Positions 26,576-39,139 of a DNA stretch of 64,000 nucleotides are shown here, piece after piece. A program made the translations under genes and the position numbers. The notes under the pieces were generated by a model that was not told the origin of the DNA, did not search any database, and was given only the letters and a program-made list of their open reading frames with translations. Source of the DNA: Isoetes taiwanensis (taxonomy: Eukaryota; Streptophyta; Lycopodiopsida; Isoetales; Isoetaceae); contig JAJEKV010000031.1 of the NCBI GenBank assembly GCA_021234155.1, positions 10,561,857 to 10,625,856 of the forward strand, in the 5' to 3' direction. Positions within the stretch are counted from its first letter, which is position 1; each line of letters begins with the position of its first letter.

Positions 26576-28339
26576 TTTTTTAACATCCACATGGATAGAA
26601 GAAGGTACATGTAGAAACTTTGTGGTTGAATTTGATGTCAATTGTTTCCAAATGATGGCTTGGCCGCCAAGATCAAGACAAATCCATAAGAACTAAGGGG
26701 AATCGGAGGAGGAAAGGCCATGGCTTATCTTTTGGTAGGAGAATATCCTCTAATCCATGAACCAAGTTGTTAATGTTAGAGAAATTTCTACTAGCTTTTA
26801 AAATAGTCTAACTTTGTACTTGGATTTTAGGTAGGCAATGTTAAAGAGTCACCAATCAAGTTTCATACCATCTATGCAGCATATGCTATGATGTAACTTT
26901 TACTTTTTTTAAAATGCAGACGAACCTTCAAGCTCAGCTCCCTATAGAGCATCAAAATAGACACCTTTAGGTAGATTACTTGGAACATCACTCATGTCTT
27001 GGGCAAATATAGTTTGGCATCTAACTTTTCCCCAAGATCTTTATCTTCCAATCTAGACAATTGCTTTTCTAATGCAGGTATCAAGAGTAAAAAACCTTGT
27101 TCTAAAGTGTAGCGAACGTTTTGTTGCCTCTAGATGTTCCACGATCTATCTTCGAAGAAAAACTTGGCTCTCTAATGGAACAAGTGCTTCTTTCAAACTA
27201 GTATCCCCTATGATTGCCACGTCCCCATCTGAGCATTGTACTTATCTGAGTATCTAGAACCATTTTATTGTCAAATGGGCGTGCTTTATTTGTCTTATAT
27301 CCTCATTGTTAGACATAAATGACATAGGAGGTGATGACGAAGATCTTGGAGGTATTGTTAGGTGACAAGCTTCTGAGGAAGGGACAAGTAAAGTGATGGC
27401 AAATCTATGTCCATTCTATAATTATCTGGAGGCTCCTTAGTATAGTGTTCATCAGCCATGTCTAACTATGTCAGCAACAAGAAACAAGCAATCAGATAGT
27501 TTGAATCAGATAGTTCGAGACTTACAAATTCTGTATTATTCCTTTGGTTTATCGGGAATCATGTCCATTCGCTTCCTAAAAAACGGATACCATGTCTCCC
27601 ATTGCCTGCTTCAATCCTACTTACATCCCAAACAATTTTAAGCTATTTATTTACTCAAGTTCTAAGGAACAAATACAGATTGAACAAAAATTGTAGGCAG
27701 GTCTGCATAGAAATTTGGTAAGCAAGAAACCAAAAGATCTTTGGCATGTGAATCCATGTCTTCATACATTGTTAGCATATGTTTCATTGTTTGAGTTTGG
27801 CTGCCCTGTTTGTTGATTGTTTGTTTTCAATGTTTGCGTATGTTTGCTTGCTTGGAATTATGTGGTTCGGAGGAGGGAAAAGCAGGGTTGCATGTGCATT
27901 GTGCAAGCAGCAAATTCCTTTGTGCATGGAGTGTTTTCGTCACTCCAGCTTGGTTAAGCATGGGTAGTATTTTGTAATCCTATATAATACAATGTATTAT
28001 AAATCTTAAAAAGTATCAATGTTTTGCCAACAACTTAACTAGAACTACCAAAAGGCACAACAGAAAACATCGAGTTGAGAATATAATGCTTTTGTTAATT
28101 GCTATGTTGGTTGATTTTTAAAGACCTAGAATCCTGTGCATTTCTAGAAAATTATCACCTTGGGATCCATTCACGACAATTTTAATATCCTGCTTCGCGA
28201 AGATAGTCTTTAACACTCCAACAAGGTGCCATATCTGAATCCACAAGTCAAAAATATCACAGGAGGCAACCAAACGCATATTTGCTTAAAGCGTGTTAGC
28301 ATCTGCAACTCATTCAACTAATTTAGAATTAATCAACTA
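26576..28339. other. Stretch without a supported gene
   Basis: Scattered short frames only. A retroelement origin is possible for parts of 26.6-27.3 kb, but no diagnostic motif was found. Confidence 0.3.
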
Positions 28340-28370
28340 CTAGTAACGGTGCCCGGCGTTGCCGGGCATA
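28340..28370 (-). mobile_element. Helitron 3' terminus (minus strand)
   Basis: Read on the minus strand, the sequence TATGCCCGGCAACGCCGGGC is followed by ACCGTTACTAG and then T. A perfect 7-bp GC-rich stem with a 3-nt loop, about ten bases before a terminal CTAG that is followed by T, is the standard 3' end of a Helitron rolling-circle transposon. The element body would extend to higher coordinates. I could not identify the matching 5' TC end. Confidence 0.7.
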
Positions 28371-28689
28371 AGTACAATGTATTTGTATTAGAATGGACGA
28401 TAAAGTAATTGATGTTGTTACGCATATAGGAAAAATGTGGATGCCAGGTGTGTAGAGTTTGCGTAATATAGCAAGTGGTTGCGTCATATTGAATTTGTAT
28501 GTCTGTGTTTTTAATAAAGTTGTAGATGCTCCAATAAATGCAATACAGATGTTGATGCTAGGACTATTGCATTGTCTTGGTATAGGAATGCCCACCTAAA
28601 GAGAATGTTCTAAAACATTGACCAAGATGCATGGAAAATGCATTTGCTTGTGGCAATAACTTGTGGATTTGTCAATGATAATGATGATG

Positions 28690-30055
28690 CATGAATGGAT
28701 AAATGATCTTGGAAGGTTTGTGTACAGATGAAGCTCGATCCACTTGTGAGTTACCACATCTAGAAGTGGAAAATGAAATTATGGAAGCAAATTGGTAGAA
28801 AGTACAACCTTCATTTCTGCTTGTTGAAGATTAAATAACATAGAATTAACATTTATGGACGCAATGATGTGCACTGAAATGCTCCATTTTTGAAGTATCG
28901 ATGAGAACTGGTGCTAGGATATAAATAAATCGAAATCATAAATGTTTGAAAACATGAGATGCCAAAAACTCCAAAATAATATGTAGAGGTTACTACCTGT
29001 TCTACATGCCTTCTACATGCCTTGGATGATTCAGCGCCCAAAATATATTTATATGGGACATTGCTCATTCTATTTAGAAGGGTAGCAACCTTGAAATAAC
29101 ATTTGTAGCTTGATAGTTACTGCAGAGTATGGATATAGAGAAAGCAGTTTGGAAAGCAAGTCTTTTTAGACATTAAAAGAAATCAATAAAACATCATGGA
29201 AGACTTGTTTCTGCGAAATCATATTAGGACTATCATTAAATAGATTGTGGAATATTGTTTATCATTAAATAGATTGTGGAATATTGGCAACAGTAACGAT
29301 ACCAAACACCCAAAATATGAAGTTAGATTCTTAGATGTTCTGCCTCTGCCTAGACGTAGTCTCAGTTCACTCGTGCTATAATGTGCAGAATGCTTCTGAA
29401 GAGCGCAAAAGTGGCTCCAAAAGGGGGTGGAAAGTGGCTTCAAAAATCTTGAGTTGGCAAATCTGCACACAAACAAACAACTGCCTAGAAATCAATGGAT
29501 GTGAGTAATTCATGTTCCTTAATTCCATAAGAACCAAAAGAGGACCAAATGACTAACTGCTCGATCATCTTCAAGCTTTGATGGTGCAAGATAACTAGTA
29601 AATCCAAGAAAACATACAGAAACAAAATCCTAGCGAAATTAGGTTAAGAACAAAAAGAACATATGGTATAAGGTGATATTTTCTGATCTGTCTGAGCAGA
29701 CCTTAGAGACCTGAATTCTGAACTGGCAAGAGTTTTGTCTGAGTTCTATACTGATCCAACGAAGTAAAGGCGACATAATATACATTTCCCTCAACATGTG
29801 TGTACATTCCTATTAGCATAGAGCCTTGTGGCAAATGTGGAGTGCTTTATTCTAAAGAGAGGATACCCTGCTACAAAACCTATCAAAAACTGTGCCTTTG
29901 CTGCACTTATCTCTAAGCTACTCTCAGATGGAAAAAATACAGAGATCACAATTCATTCTATTTTACCAAACCTTATCCATCACGATGTCATTATGATTAT
30001 ATAAATAAACAGTGAGACCTTGAGAAAAATAATTTGCTAAGCAATTTTAAGGCAT
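28690..30055. repeat. Large direct duplication, copy A
   Basis: Shares with copy B, in the same order, TAAATGATCTTGGAAGGTTT, GTGAGTTACCACAT, GAAATGCTCCATTTT, CCAAAAACTCCAAAA, GAGCAG(A/G)CCTT, CCAACGAAGTAAA, CTTGTGGCAAATGTGGA and TTGAGAAAAATA. Spacing differs by small indels. The sequence is not recognisably coding. It may be carried by the Helitron that ends at 28340. Confidence 0.8.
29233..29285. repeat. Short tandem duplication inside copy A
   Basis: ATCATTAAATAGATTGTGGA followed by ATATTG occurs twice in tandem with a period of about 27 bp. Copy B contains only GTGGAATATT once. Confidence 0.85.
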
Positions 30056-30169
30056 TATTCTGTACATATCAGTAGATAGGAGAAAAAAATGTCACTGCAC
30101 TCCTGAGCACGATGCTTAGTTCAAAGGACTTCACCGTTATGGTCAGGGCTATTTTCAAGAGACATTGCC

Positions 30170-31555
30170 AAATTAACTTGAAGCATGTGGAAACATTGAT
30201 GCATTGGATAAATGATCTTGGAAGGTTTGTGTTAGAGATGAAGGTCCATCTACTTGTGAGTTACCACATGGATGGATACAATGATGGGACAGAAATGCTC
30301 CATTTTCGAAGTATCCATGAGAAGTGATGGCAGCATATTAATTAAATCCGAAACATAAATGTTTCAGATTGTGAGATTCCAAAAACTCCAAAACAATATG
30401 TAGAGATTAATACCTGTTTTACATGCCTGGATGATTTATTGGCCAAAACATATTTCTCTGGGAGATTGCTGGAAGTAGTTTTGAAAGATGTTGCCATGCA
30501 TCCTAATCATTCTATTCTGAAGGGTAGTAATCTTGAAGTAACCTTTGTGTGATAGTTTCTGCAGAGTACGGACATAGAGAATAGCAGTAAGAAAAAGCAC
30601 GTCCTTTTAGACATTTAAAAAAAAACATAGAGAATAGCAGTAAGAAAAAGCACGTCCTTTTAGACATTTAAAAAAATCAATAAAAACATCATGACAGACT
30701 TGTTTCTGCTAAACCATGTTAGGTCCATGGGACTAAGTTGTTTCATGCTACATCACATTACATACATTGTGGAATATTAGCAACAACCACCATGCCAAAC
30801 ATCCAAAGTACGGCGTCAATGGTTCTTAGGTGTTTTGCCTCTGCTAAGTGGTTCTTAGTTGACAAAGCACTTAGGCCTCGGTTCAATTGTGATGGGATCC
30901 GGCAGGTGCTTCTTAAGAGTGCAAGACCGGCTCCAAAAGAAGTGGAACTTGACTCGCAAATCTGCACACAAATAGATAATTGCCTAGAAATCAAAGGATG
31001 TGAGTAATTCATGTTTCTTATCTGCCTGAGCAGGCCTTGGAGACTTAAATTCTGGACTGCAAAAGTTTTGTCTGCATTCTATATTGCTCCAACGAAGTAA
31101 AACCCACATAATATTCATTCCCCTCAGCATGTTGGCATAAGCATGTTCCAGTAGGCTGCTTTTAAATTCTGGACTGTAAGAGTTTCCCCTCAGCATGTTG
31201 GCATATTTTTGTTAGGATGGAGGCTTGTGGCAAATGTGGACTACTTTATTTTAAAAGGGGATACTCTGCTACAAAACATATCAAAACCCTACCTTGGGCT
31301 GCACTTATCTTTCAAGCAATCTCTAATAATATAGCTACTGTCAGATAAAACAAATACAAAGATTCTGATTCATACTCCTTAGAATGCAATTGATTTGGTG
31401 ACCACTCACATTTCATATAATTGAGTAGCAATAGGCTTCCATTTCAATTAACTGGCAGTCTTTCATTTTACCAAATCTCATCCATCACCATTCCATTATG
31501 ATTAAATACAAACTGTGAGCCCTTGAGAAAAATACTTTGCAAAGCAATTTTAAGA
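30170..31555. repeat. Large direct duplication, copy B
   Basis: Collinear with copy A over about 1.4 kb with many substitutions and indels, so the duplication is not recent. It contains copy-specific tandem duplications near 30577-30670 and 31040-31205. Confidence 0.8.
30577..30670. repeat. Tandem duplication inside copy B
   Basis: ACATAGAGAATAGCAGTAAG and the following bases up to TTTTAGACATTTAAAA occur twice in succession and are identical apart from the length of the A run. Confidence 0.9.
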
Positions 31556-32114
31556 AACAGACGTCCATGGGAGATCCTTGAACTGCTAGTGACTAGTTTT
31601 CTATCGAGGAAGAAGTACAGCCAATGAATACCAATCATTTTTTAGTACATCGCATCTAGCTTGGAAAACAAATCTTGCATTTAAGGGGCGTCCATTGAAG
31701 CTTCTTTTATCTATGGTTATAACAGAAATGCAGAAGTTAGTAGCATCAGATGTACACTATATGAAAGATGGGAACTCGAATTGAAAAAACAACCTACATG
31801 GAACATGCAGTAAACTTCAATTTCAAAGGTTGATCTGTACCCTGCTCAAAGACAAAATATATACTCAATGCCTTCCAGCTTGCCGCTTTCTTGGATCCAT
31901 CTAGAGATGTATTAAAGTATCAAGTAGTTACCCGACTTCCATTGCCACCGTGATCAAAAGGGCTTGTATAAAAAATATTTTGTTGAACTCATCGTTTGTT
32001 ATATCCATCTTTGTTCACCAATTTAACAGCATAATGAAGAAAAACATAGTAGAGAAATGCATCATAAAAATCTTTTCCTGAATCATTGCTTTATATCAGA
32101 CACCACTGCTAGAA
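31556..32114. other. Stretch without a supported gene
   Basis: AT-rich sequence with no coding signature or repeat pair noticed. Confidence 0.35.
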
Positions 32115-32280
32115 TATGTAGCATAATAACAGGGGGTTGTTTTTGTATTTTTGTATATTTTTCCCTATGGTTTTTATATGATTTGGTGGCCGTATTTTGC
32201 AAGGTGTACTAATGCGTACATCTAGAGTGCGCACTGTATTTTCACTTCCTAATTTCATATTTGTAATGGTTTAGACCCAT
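32115..32280 (+). repeat. Dispersed repeat, copy 1 (partner inverted at 43.4-43.6 kb)
   Basis: GAATATGTAGCATAATAACA, TGGTTTTTATATGATTT and ATCTAGAGTGC appear in the same order in the inverted complement of 43440-43580. They represent two copies of one element lying in opposite orientation about 11 kb apart. Confidence 0.75.
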
Positions 32281-32999
32281 GTTTGTGCCATCATGTTATG
32301 TTAATGGCCAAGATGGAGTGGTGAGTCCTTAATCAAGGGCTCACAATAAACACCCTATTTCCATAGCCCATGTAATTGTTTTTAAAATCAAAAGCCAACA
32401 TGCGGATGACGAGCTCATGTATTCTAGGGTTTCCATTCTTTTGCTCTTCCAAATTTTGCCGATCTTTTGCACTCGGCCAACACAGAGCAAAGTCCCCATG
32501 CATTTACAAGGGGAAACAAAGTAAACTTCGGTTTGTGGTCCGGGTTCGGTGATAAATCAGTATGGGCCCCTTTTCTTTTTGGTTGCTTGGTGGTAGGGGT
32601 AAAAGCGTAATAAAGAGGCTTCTCTTGTTGGGTCTTCCAGCTCCAGCTCTTCCAGTTCTTTGCTCTCGGTTCGGCCACATTTCGTCTCCTATAGCAGCTT
32701 TGTTCAAGCTCGGGATCATCGTTGCCCTTGTTGCACTCTCTTCATTGGCCTCAAAGAATTTGTCACCTCGGTTGCTCCATTTGCATCGGTAGGCGGATCG
32801 ACATTCTACTTGGCTGTTTAAAGCCTCTCCTTTCTGCAATGCATTTGTGTTAACGGTGAGTAATTTATATCGAGCTCCATATGAACTTGAACTCGAGCTA
32901 TCCCACATATGGGCATGTGGGGGTTTCTCATTTTCCTAATGCGGATCGCTTTTTATTTTGATTTATTTTGTGTGGGCATTATTATTGATTGGTAGGTTC

Positions 33000-33011
33000 T
33001 GGTATGAGAGC
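33000..33011 (+). other. Possible retroelement primer binding site
   Basis: TGGTATGAGAGC differs at one position from TGGTATCAGAGC, the common plant LTR-element site complementary to initiator tRNA-Met. No LTR border was recognised upstream, so this is suggestive only. Confidence 0.25.
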
Positions 33012-34628
33012 ATGGCGCTGATATTGCAAGGGGTAAATCTCGACTTCGCCGCCAGCTAGTATTCAATGAATCTACGGGAGAAAATCCTACTAAGTAGATA
33101 TGGCTTCCCCAGCCTTTCCGGCGCCAGACAACCTCGTAAGTCCTAGCTTCTCAAAACAGTCTTAATTTGATTCTGCTTTCGCCGTAACACTTGTGCAATG
33201 CAAAAGATGTCCGGATATTAAAAATTGGATGAATTATTCGGGCAGCTGTTCTGAGCTCTTCAGCTTCTTCTACCTCAAAATGTTGGCCTCTTTTGGGCAA
33301 ATGCATCGGCTCCCATCAGTTTGATTTGGCTTGCATCGGTAATTAATTTCTATTGCTTCCTAAACCCTCAGTGCCCCCGCCCAGAGACCTTATGGCACTT
33401 TCCAAAGCCTCATGATGGGGCTTCAACCGAGAGCAAAAGGTAAACTTATGATGCAAGAGGCCGGGGGATTTATGTACTAGCGCCAAATGAGAAGGCTTTT
33501 ACATAAGTAGAAAAACTCTCATTTTTCCTTTGCTTCTATGCAGACGGGACGATTTACAACTTCGGTTTGCGGATATTCTTAATGCAAATGTACTATATTG
33601 TTGAGGTTGCGGCATTCTAGAAGTCTCACGTAATTCATGGGTTATGCTAGATATTGCGATCGCGTGAAGTAAGCATTTGTTTGCATTGAGTTTTTATTTT
33701 CACCATGCATACGCCTTATTACCGTGTTTCTCAAGATGCCTTGAGTTTTATTAGTGTTCTTGTCATACTTGCAAGCTTGTTTCTCCCATTCCTCATGTGC
33801 AATGCCATATTAAAAGCTTTTTGTTTCTAGAAAAAAATGAAAGAATACTTTTAATTTCTCAATCAATCTCATGATGCAGAAGCAAAAATAAAGCCGCAGG
33901 AGGAAGAAAGAAAGTTTACAAGGAGGAAGAAAGAAAGTTTACACGCTCCTTGTTAGAAATCCAATTCACCACAAGGTTGTAAAATAAGGAATACCTTTTG
34001 TTGGTTATATATACATGTGCTTCAACTTTCTCATTTTTAAAATCTTGTGTGCTAGTTTCATAGTTGGAGTTTTAAGATCTCATATGCTAGTTTGTTAGTT
34101 GGGACCCAGATAGAAGAGAGGACTCCACATGAATCTATTCTTAAAAATAGAAATCTAGCCTAGCAATAACCAAAGTGGTGAAAGTGATGTCATGTCCTTT
34201 ATCCAGATGTTATGTTCTTTATAAAGAATGTTAGATATTCCTTCCTCAAAGATTTCCAAAGTGTTGTGCATGACTTCATAAAAAGAACTCCAAGTCCATA
34301 CCAACATTTTTTGTAGCATAGAATGTGGATTATAGAATTTATTTTCATTGCAAATATCTTGCCACATGACTACATAAGAACATTATTTATAGCGCTGAAT
34401 GTGGAATTATGGCATATGATGTTCATTTGTGGCAATATGTGTATATCCGAAGTTTTATCCGCTTTAGGATATGGTCCAACCACTATCCTTTCCTTTTTAT
34501 GCAATAGAAAACCTTAAGAATATGATTATAGCACAAAATTTATGTTCTTATTATATGTCGATCTTTTTCTTTTAGAAATATGAATAATTTTTTTCCAAGG
34601 CCCCCAGAACAAAAAAAAATTTCATAAT
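33012..34628. other. Stretch without a supported gene
   Basis: Contains a 22-23-bp tandem duplication, AGGAGGAAGAAAGAAAGTTT, at 33898 and 33920. No coding domain seen. Confidence 0.35.
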
Positions 34629-34998
34629 ACAAACCATAACCTTCACAATTATAATTAAATTCCCCCGAGAACCCCTTTGGTTTGGGTGCATATTCACACT
34701 GGGTGACGAGGGCAGCGAGAGCCCCTAAAATTATGTTTCACATGTACAAAATGAACACCATATAGTACATTACCTTAAATCTTAGTATTTTGCAAATCTT
34801 CTTATACAAGATGGCAAATTTTGTACATGCATACCCCCACAAACGAGGGAACTTTATGTGCGGTGTAGATCAAGGAATAAAGGGTGCATATGCCTATCCA
34901 ATGCCTCTCGATGTGCCGAGTCACCGTATGAATATGCACCCAAACCAAAGGGGTTTTTCAGGGGGAATTTAATTATAATTGTGAAGGTTATGGTTTGT
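34629..34998. mobile_element. Foldback/MITE element, 370 bp
   Basis: The ends are inverted repeats of about 75 bp: ACAAACCATAACCTTCACAA at 34629, mirrored by its complement ending GGTTTGT at 34998. The inner arm word CCCCTTTGGTTTGGGTGCAT is mirrored near 34935-34960. The element has no coding capacity. The core is shared with the larger foldback at 41 kb. I found no clear target-site duplication. Confidence 0.75.
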
Positions 34999-35569
34999 AA
35001 AAGAAAATGTGTTGTTTACTTACCTCTAGTCTCTTGAGAATTCCACGCTAAATAGCACAGAGCCTCGAAGTTATAAAACAGCAATAGCCATGACAACTGA
35101 AGTAACAGGAAGCTTCATGTTATGAACAACCGGGATGGCATTTTCCTAAACCAAACAGAATGCTATTTGTACATGTAAAAAATATATAGGGCAGGCCGCA
35201 ACAAAAAACATACCAAATCTGGCTTTAATTCGTGGATAAGATAAGGATGTCAGAGATGCAAATCTGTGACTTGTACAGGTAAAGAGTGCTACATAAGATC
35301 TTGTGCTCCATCACGTATGCATAGCTCAAAGTAGAAGTATCAAAAGTATATAGAGAGTAAATACACCTTATATTTAAAGCTTATTACAACTGTACATAAT
35401 GTTAAACAGGCTAATGTATCCAGCATAAATTATCCTGACTTGTCTCTAGTATGGCCACAAATCTGTGCATAATTTGAGTAAAGCAACTACTTGTGTGACC
35501 AAAGCTCCAGTACTTGAAACCCCTGAAGGCTAAAATCTGTTGCTTTTCATATCTTGGAAAAACCATCTC
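34999..35569. other. Stretch without a supported gene
   Basis: Nothing recognisable. Confidence 0.3.
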
Positions 35570-36530
35570 TTATAAGCACATTCGCAGATTACGTACCATG
35601 TCAGTTCTTATTTTCCCAATATAGCGATGTACTCTATCACAATGTCTCAAGATTCTGAAACGCAAATTCTCAGGACCGCACGCAAGCAATGATTCATTAG
35701 CTGAAGCACCCTCAGTACATCGGAATACAAAGTAACTTTTGCAAAATCTCAATTAGATTTTTCACCCGGAACAATAATATTCATGATGTTACTTAATAAT
35801 GAACATCGTATAAGAAGCTTTAGGAGATTCAACATAGCTCCACAGAAGACGTCTCTGCTCTGAGATGAGATGGGTCTCAAAAGAAATCAACCGGAATTGC
35901 ACAGAGATCGTCAGAAGACCAACTAATATTTGTGTCAGAAGACCAACTACTATTTGTGTCTGTTACACGCATCTCATGCCTTATCAAAATCCATGCCTCC
36001 ATATCGATGAAAAACCCATAACCTACCAATAGCTCTTTTTTGGATTTTTGGATTATCGAGAACATTTCCCCGTAGCCAAAACCTTTAAAACCTTGGAAAA
36101 TCGATCTGCTCAAACGTGGGCGTTTACTTATTTCTGCTCGAGTTTACTTCATCAGTGTGCTCACAGAACATAATCATGTCCAAAAAATAGACAGGCCTCC
36201 ATCATTCCGGTTAACTCCAATTCAACAGATGCATGAACATGAAAAATTTAACAATTTGTTGAGCGCGTCCTACAAAAAGAATGTGTTCTCACTCTTAGCT
36301 AGACACATTCCTACACCGAGCAGTAGAGTCAGAAGAAATGAAATAAGAGGATGATTTTTACCTGCCAATCCTCCTTCTATGCTGTTAAAATCGATCCGAA
36401 CTAAATTTGAGAGAGTATAAAAATGATCACAAAAGTTTGTATGAGCCTGCATGCCGAAAAATCTTGAACTTAGCAATCGTGGCGTGCATCCAGTTGCTAT
36501 CGGATAAGGAGAGAGCCAGAACCTAAATCA
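35570..36530 (-). other. Coding-like minus-strand segments, unidentified
   Basis: Three segments read as plausible exons on the minus strand. The first, about 36363-36530, contains YPIATGCTPRLLSSRFFGMQ and LVRIDFNSIEGGLAG and ends at a good GTAAAA donor. The second, 35877 to about 36107, follows a GAGCAG acceptor and reads KELLVGYGFFIDMEAWILIR before a stop. The third, 35570 to about 35752, contains GPENLRFRILRHCDRVHRYI and then a stop. I recognise no family and cannot show that the segments join in phase. The second holds a 24-bp internal duplication (CAGAAGACCAACTA...). This could be a decayed gene or parts of two. Confidence 0.3.
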
Positions 36531-37551
36531 TACGAAACAAATTTCTCCCGATTTTGGGAATATCGGAAATTTATTCCGACATCAGAAAACCTCAAAATCT
36601 TAGTAAAATGACTTAAAAAAAAATTCCAAAAAAGTTTTCTTCCAAACCGGAAAATCCAAATTTAAACAATAGATATAATTAAGACATGCGAAGTACTCTT
36701 AAAATGACCAATCGCGGGGCATCAAAAGTACCCATTTTCTTGATTCATTAGTCCTTAATTACACATTTTCTTAGCTCAATTAGACAAGCAATGTAGGGTC
36801 TTGGAGCTACTACGTAGCTCTGCACAGATTCTAGCAAACCTAATCTGAGAATTGACCATACTTACCCATGGCACTAGTCTTAAGCCTTCTCATATATGGG
36901 CATTCCCTTTTATGTGTTTATCTAAATGATCCAATTGTTAACAAGGACAAAAAATCATGACAAAATGAACAAACAACGAAGAAACATGAAAGATAAAACA
37001 ACGACAAACCAAATCAGAGCTTTTTTATGCAGCATCGATCGATCTCTGTCTTTTGAAAAAGCTTAATGTGAATCAGCCTTGTGCAATTTCGACCCATTTC
37101 TACTTGAAACCAAGCCTTTTCTCATGTAATCCAAACACTTTGAAAGCTCCCGAATTTCCACGGGAGAACCGACATGGTTCATTGATTCTACTATCGGGTT
37201 CCTTGTTCATGCAAATCTGGCCCTCTAAGCCCCAGATCGGCTCCTTCTATGTAGTTTCCAGCTCTAATCTGGACATATGATCCATGGTTTTCCATGTTGC
37301 CAACCGACTCTTGATGGAGCAATCGCTTAGAAAACTCTTTCGATGGGCACCAAACAAGCTCAAACTGCATTTGAGCACGAAATGGGCCCTTTCTATCTAT
37401 GCACATCTGTTGGGAAAGAACCCATCTGCCATGATCCAATTTCCTCAATTGAATCCTACGCAATAAATATACCTAATCATGGCTGCAGCATAAGAATCTT
37501 GGCATGCAATATAGAAATCAATAGAAAATTCCATCATACCAACCAAGCTAT
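36531..37551. other. Stretch without a supported gene
   Basis: At 36722-36750 a 29-bp word beginning TCAAAAGTACCCATTTTCTT is identical to 40675-40703. The remainder shows only short frames. Confidence 0.35.
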
Positions 37552-38004
37552 TAGGGCTTTTTTGAGATTAAAAAAGGAACTAAGCCAAATGAAGATAAAT
37601 GAACTACCAATCAAAAATCAGAGCCTGACGGGTCCAGTTAACAAAACTATTATAATTAACTCACTGGATCACATTTTCTAGCATAACTTTTGATAGAAAA
37701 GTCCAAATGAGCTTTCGTTTAGCGCAATAGATAGGTCTCATTGAGATCTTTCCAATCTTGGATGCTTTGCACATATTTTAACCACTTGTGATTGTCAAAA
37801 TTCAAAAAGACTTTGTTTGAAATGATCTCAATGAGATCTATCTATTGCACCAAACAAGAGCTCATTTGGACATTTCTATCAACACTTATGCTAGAAAATG
37901 TGATCCAGTGAGTTAGTTATATAGCTGTTTTGCTGACTAGATTACCAGTTTTGGTTTCTGATTGGTAGTTCATATAGCTTAGTCAGCAATTCTTAGAAAG
38001 CCCT
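37552..38004. mobile_element. Foldback element, 453 bp
   Basis: Arms of about 170-190 bp are inverted copies of each other. TAGGGCTTTTTTGAG at 37552 is mirrored near 38004, TGAACTACCAATCA by TGATTGGTAGTTCA, CACTGGATCACATTTTCTAG by CTAGAAAATGTGATCCAGTG, and ATCTCAATGAGATC lies in the inner arm. The central spacer is short. There is no coding content. Arm identity is moderate, so the hairpin is older than the one at 41 kb. Confidence 0.75.
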
Positions 38005-38692
38005 TCTATGATCTCAAAAGATCTCTAATGAATGCAAAGCCTCCCAACCCGATGCTAGCTTTTTAACCATGTATTGCCGGCGGATCCAAGCCCTTTGCTC
38101 TTACAGAAAGGCAAGTGCAATCTAATCATGGCAATCTATGCACCTCAATTAGATCGATAGATTCAAGTTTGGCCCTTACCAAACCTTTACAAAAAGCATG
38201 CACAGATGCATAGCATATGCAACCTCAGGTGAATCAAAGAAAAAAAAAACCCCACCTGAGAATTTATTCATGCATAGACCTTTGGCCCGTTGCCATTGCT
38301 TGTGCCTCAAAAGATCAGCTTTTAGCTCGAAGAACCAAACTGCGAAAAAAGATACAATTCTGACCCAGCATCACTATTTCGATCATAACTTACTCATACG
38401 GGCGAATTTTGGCTTGTTCAGATCCAATCCGGAAAGCTCGCCCAAAAATCTTTCAAGAAAAAATCACTTAAAAAGGATCTCTAGTTGCTGAGATATGGCG
38501 CTCCAAATTTTGGTCACGAAAATAGCCCAGAAATTGCTCCTTCTGCCTAAATGCTCCACAAAGGTTCTTGCAAAACTTATTTTCCAAAAGGGCAAAACCC
38601 TTGCTTATGTGCTTCGCATGCATGCCAAGCATATACATATGCACGTAAAGATATATACTGGATCATATACTAGACCGGCAAGTGGCCAAGAC

Positions 38693-38710
38693 CGTTACAG
38701 TCTCCCCTTC
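38693..38710 (-). other. Possible polypurine tract and LTR start (minus strand)
   Basis: On the minus strand GAAGGGGAGAC is followed immediately by TGTAACGG, the arrangement of a retroelement polypurine tract with a TG-starting 3' LTR. I did not find the partner LTR. Confidence 0.3.
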
Positions 38711-39127
38711 TAAAATTTTATCTTATGTCCTCATGGGGTCTATCATAGATATACTGAAGCATTCTTTGATTCGAACTTCTCAAACTATCATAGCCCTAGC
38801 AAAAAAATGAAAACTTCATTTGGTATAGCAACTTAACCTATCAAGATCAACTTCTTGATTCTACTAACAGCACCTTAGAGGTACAACTCCTATCCATGCT
38901 AAAACAAACATGCTACAAGGAAACCTTATCTTAGCATGAACACTAGCAATTTGCTTATATGTATAGTTCTCCCTTAGCACCTTCATACCACCAAGCCTCT
39001 AGATACTAATCGTCCTCCTGAAGATAGCATCTCCTGATGTCTCTGAAAGAACAATCATTAGCATCATAATCCACAACCTCAACTTACTCTCTGATTTGCC
39101 ATGTCAACTCCTAAGGATCCAACATTA

Positions 39128-39139
39128 CTCTGATACCAA
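39128..39139 (-). other. Possible tRNA-Met primer binding site (minus strand)
   Basis: On the minus strand TTGGTATCAGAG matches 11 consecutive bases of the usual plant site. With the polypurine-like tract at 38701-38710 it would bound an internal region of only about 430 bp, as in miniature TRIM elements. Matching LTRs were not confirmed. Confidence 0.35.

Noticed and set aside
26276-26641. 121-codon minus-strand ORF
   Set aside because: Runs through the (TAGAA)n microsatellite, which has no stop in that frame; no domain.
28351-28367. GCCCGGC-GTT-GCCGGGC as a transcription terminator
   Set aside because: The context is eukaryotic and the hairpin sits at the correct distance from CTAG for a Helitron end.
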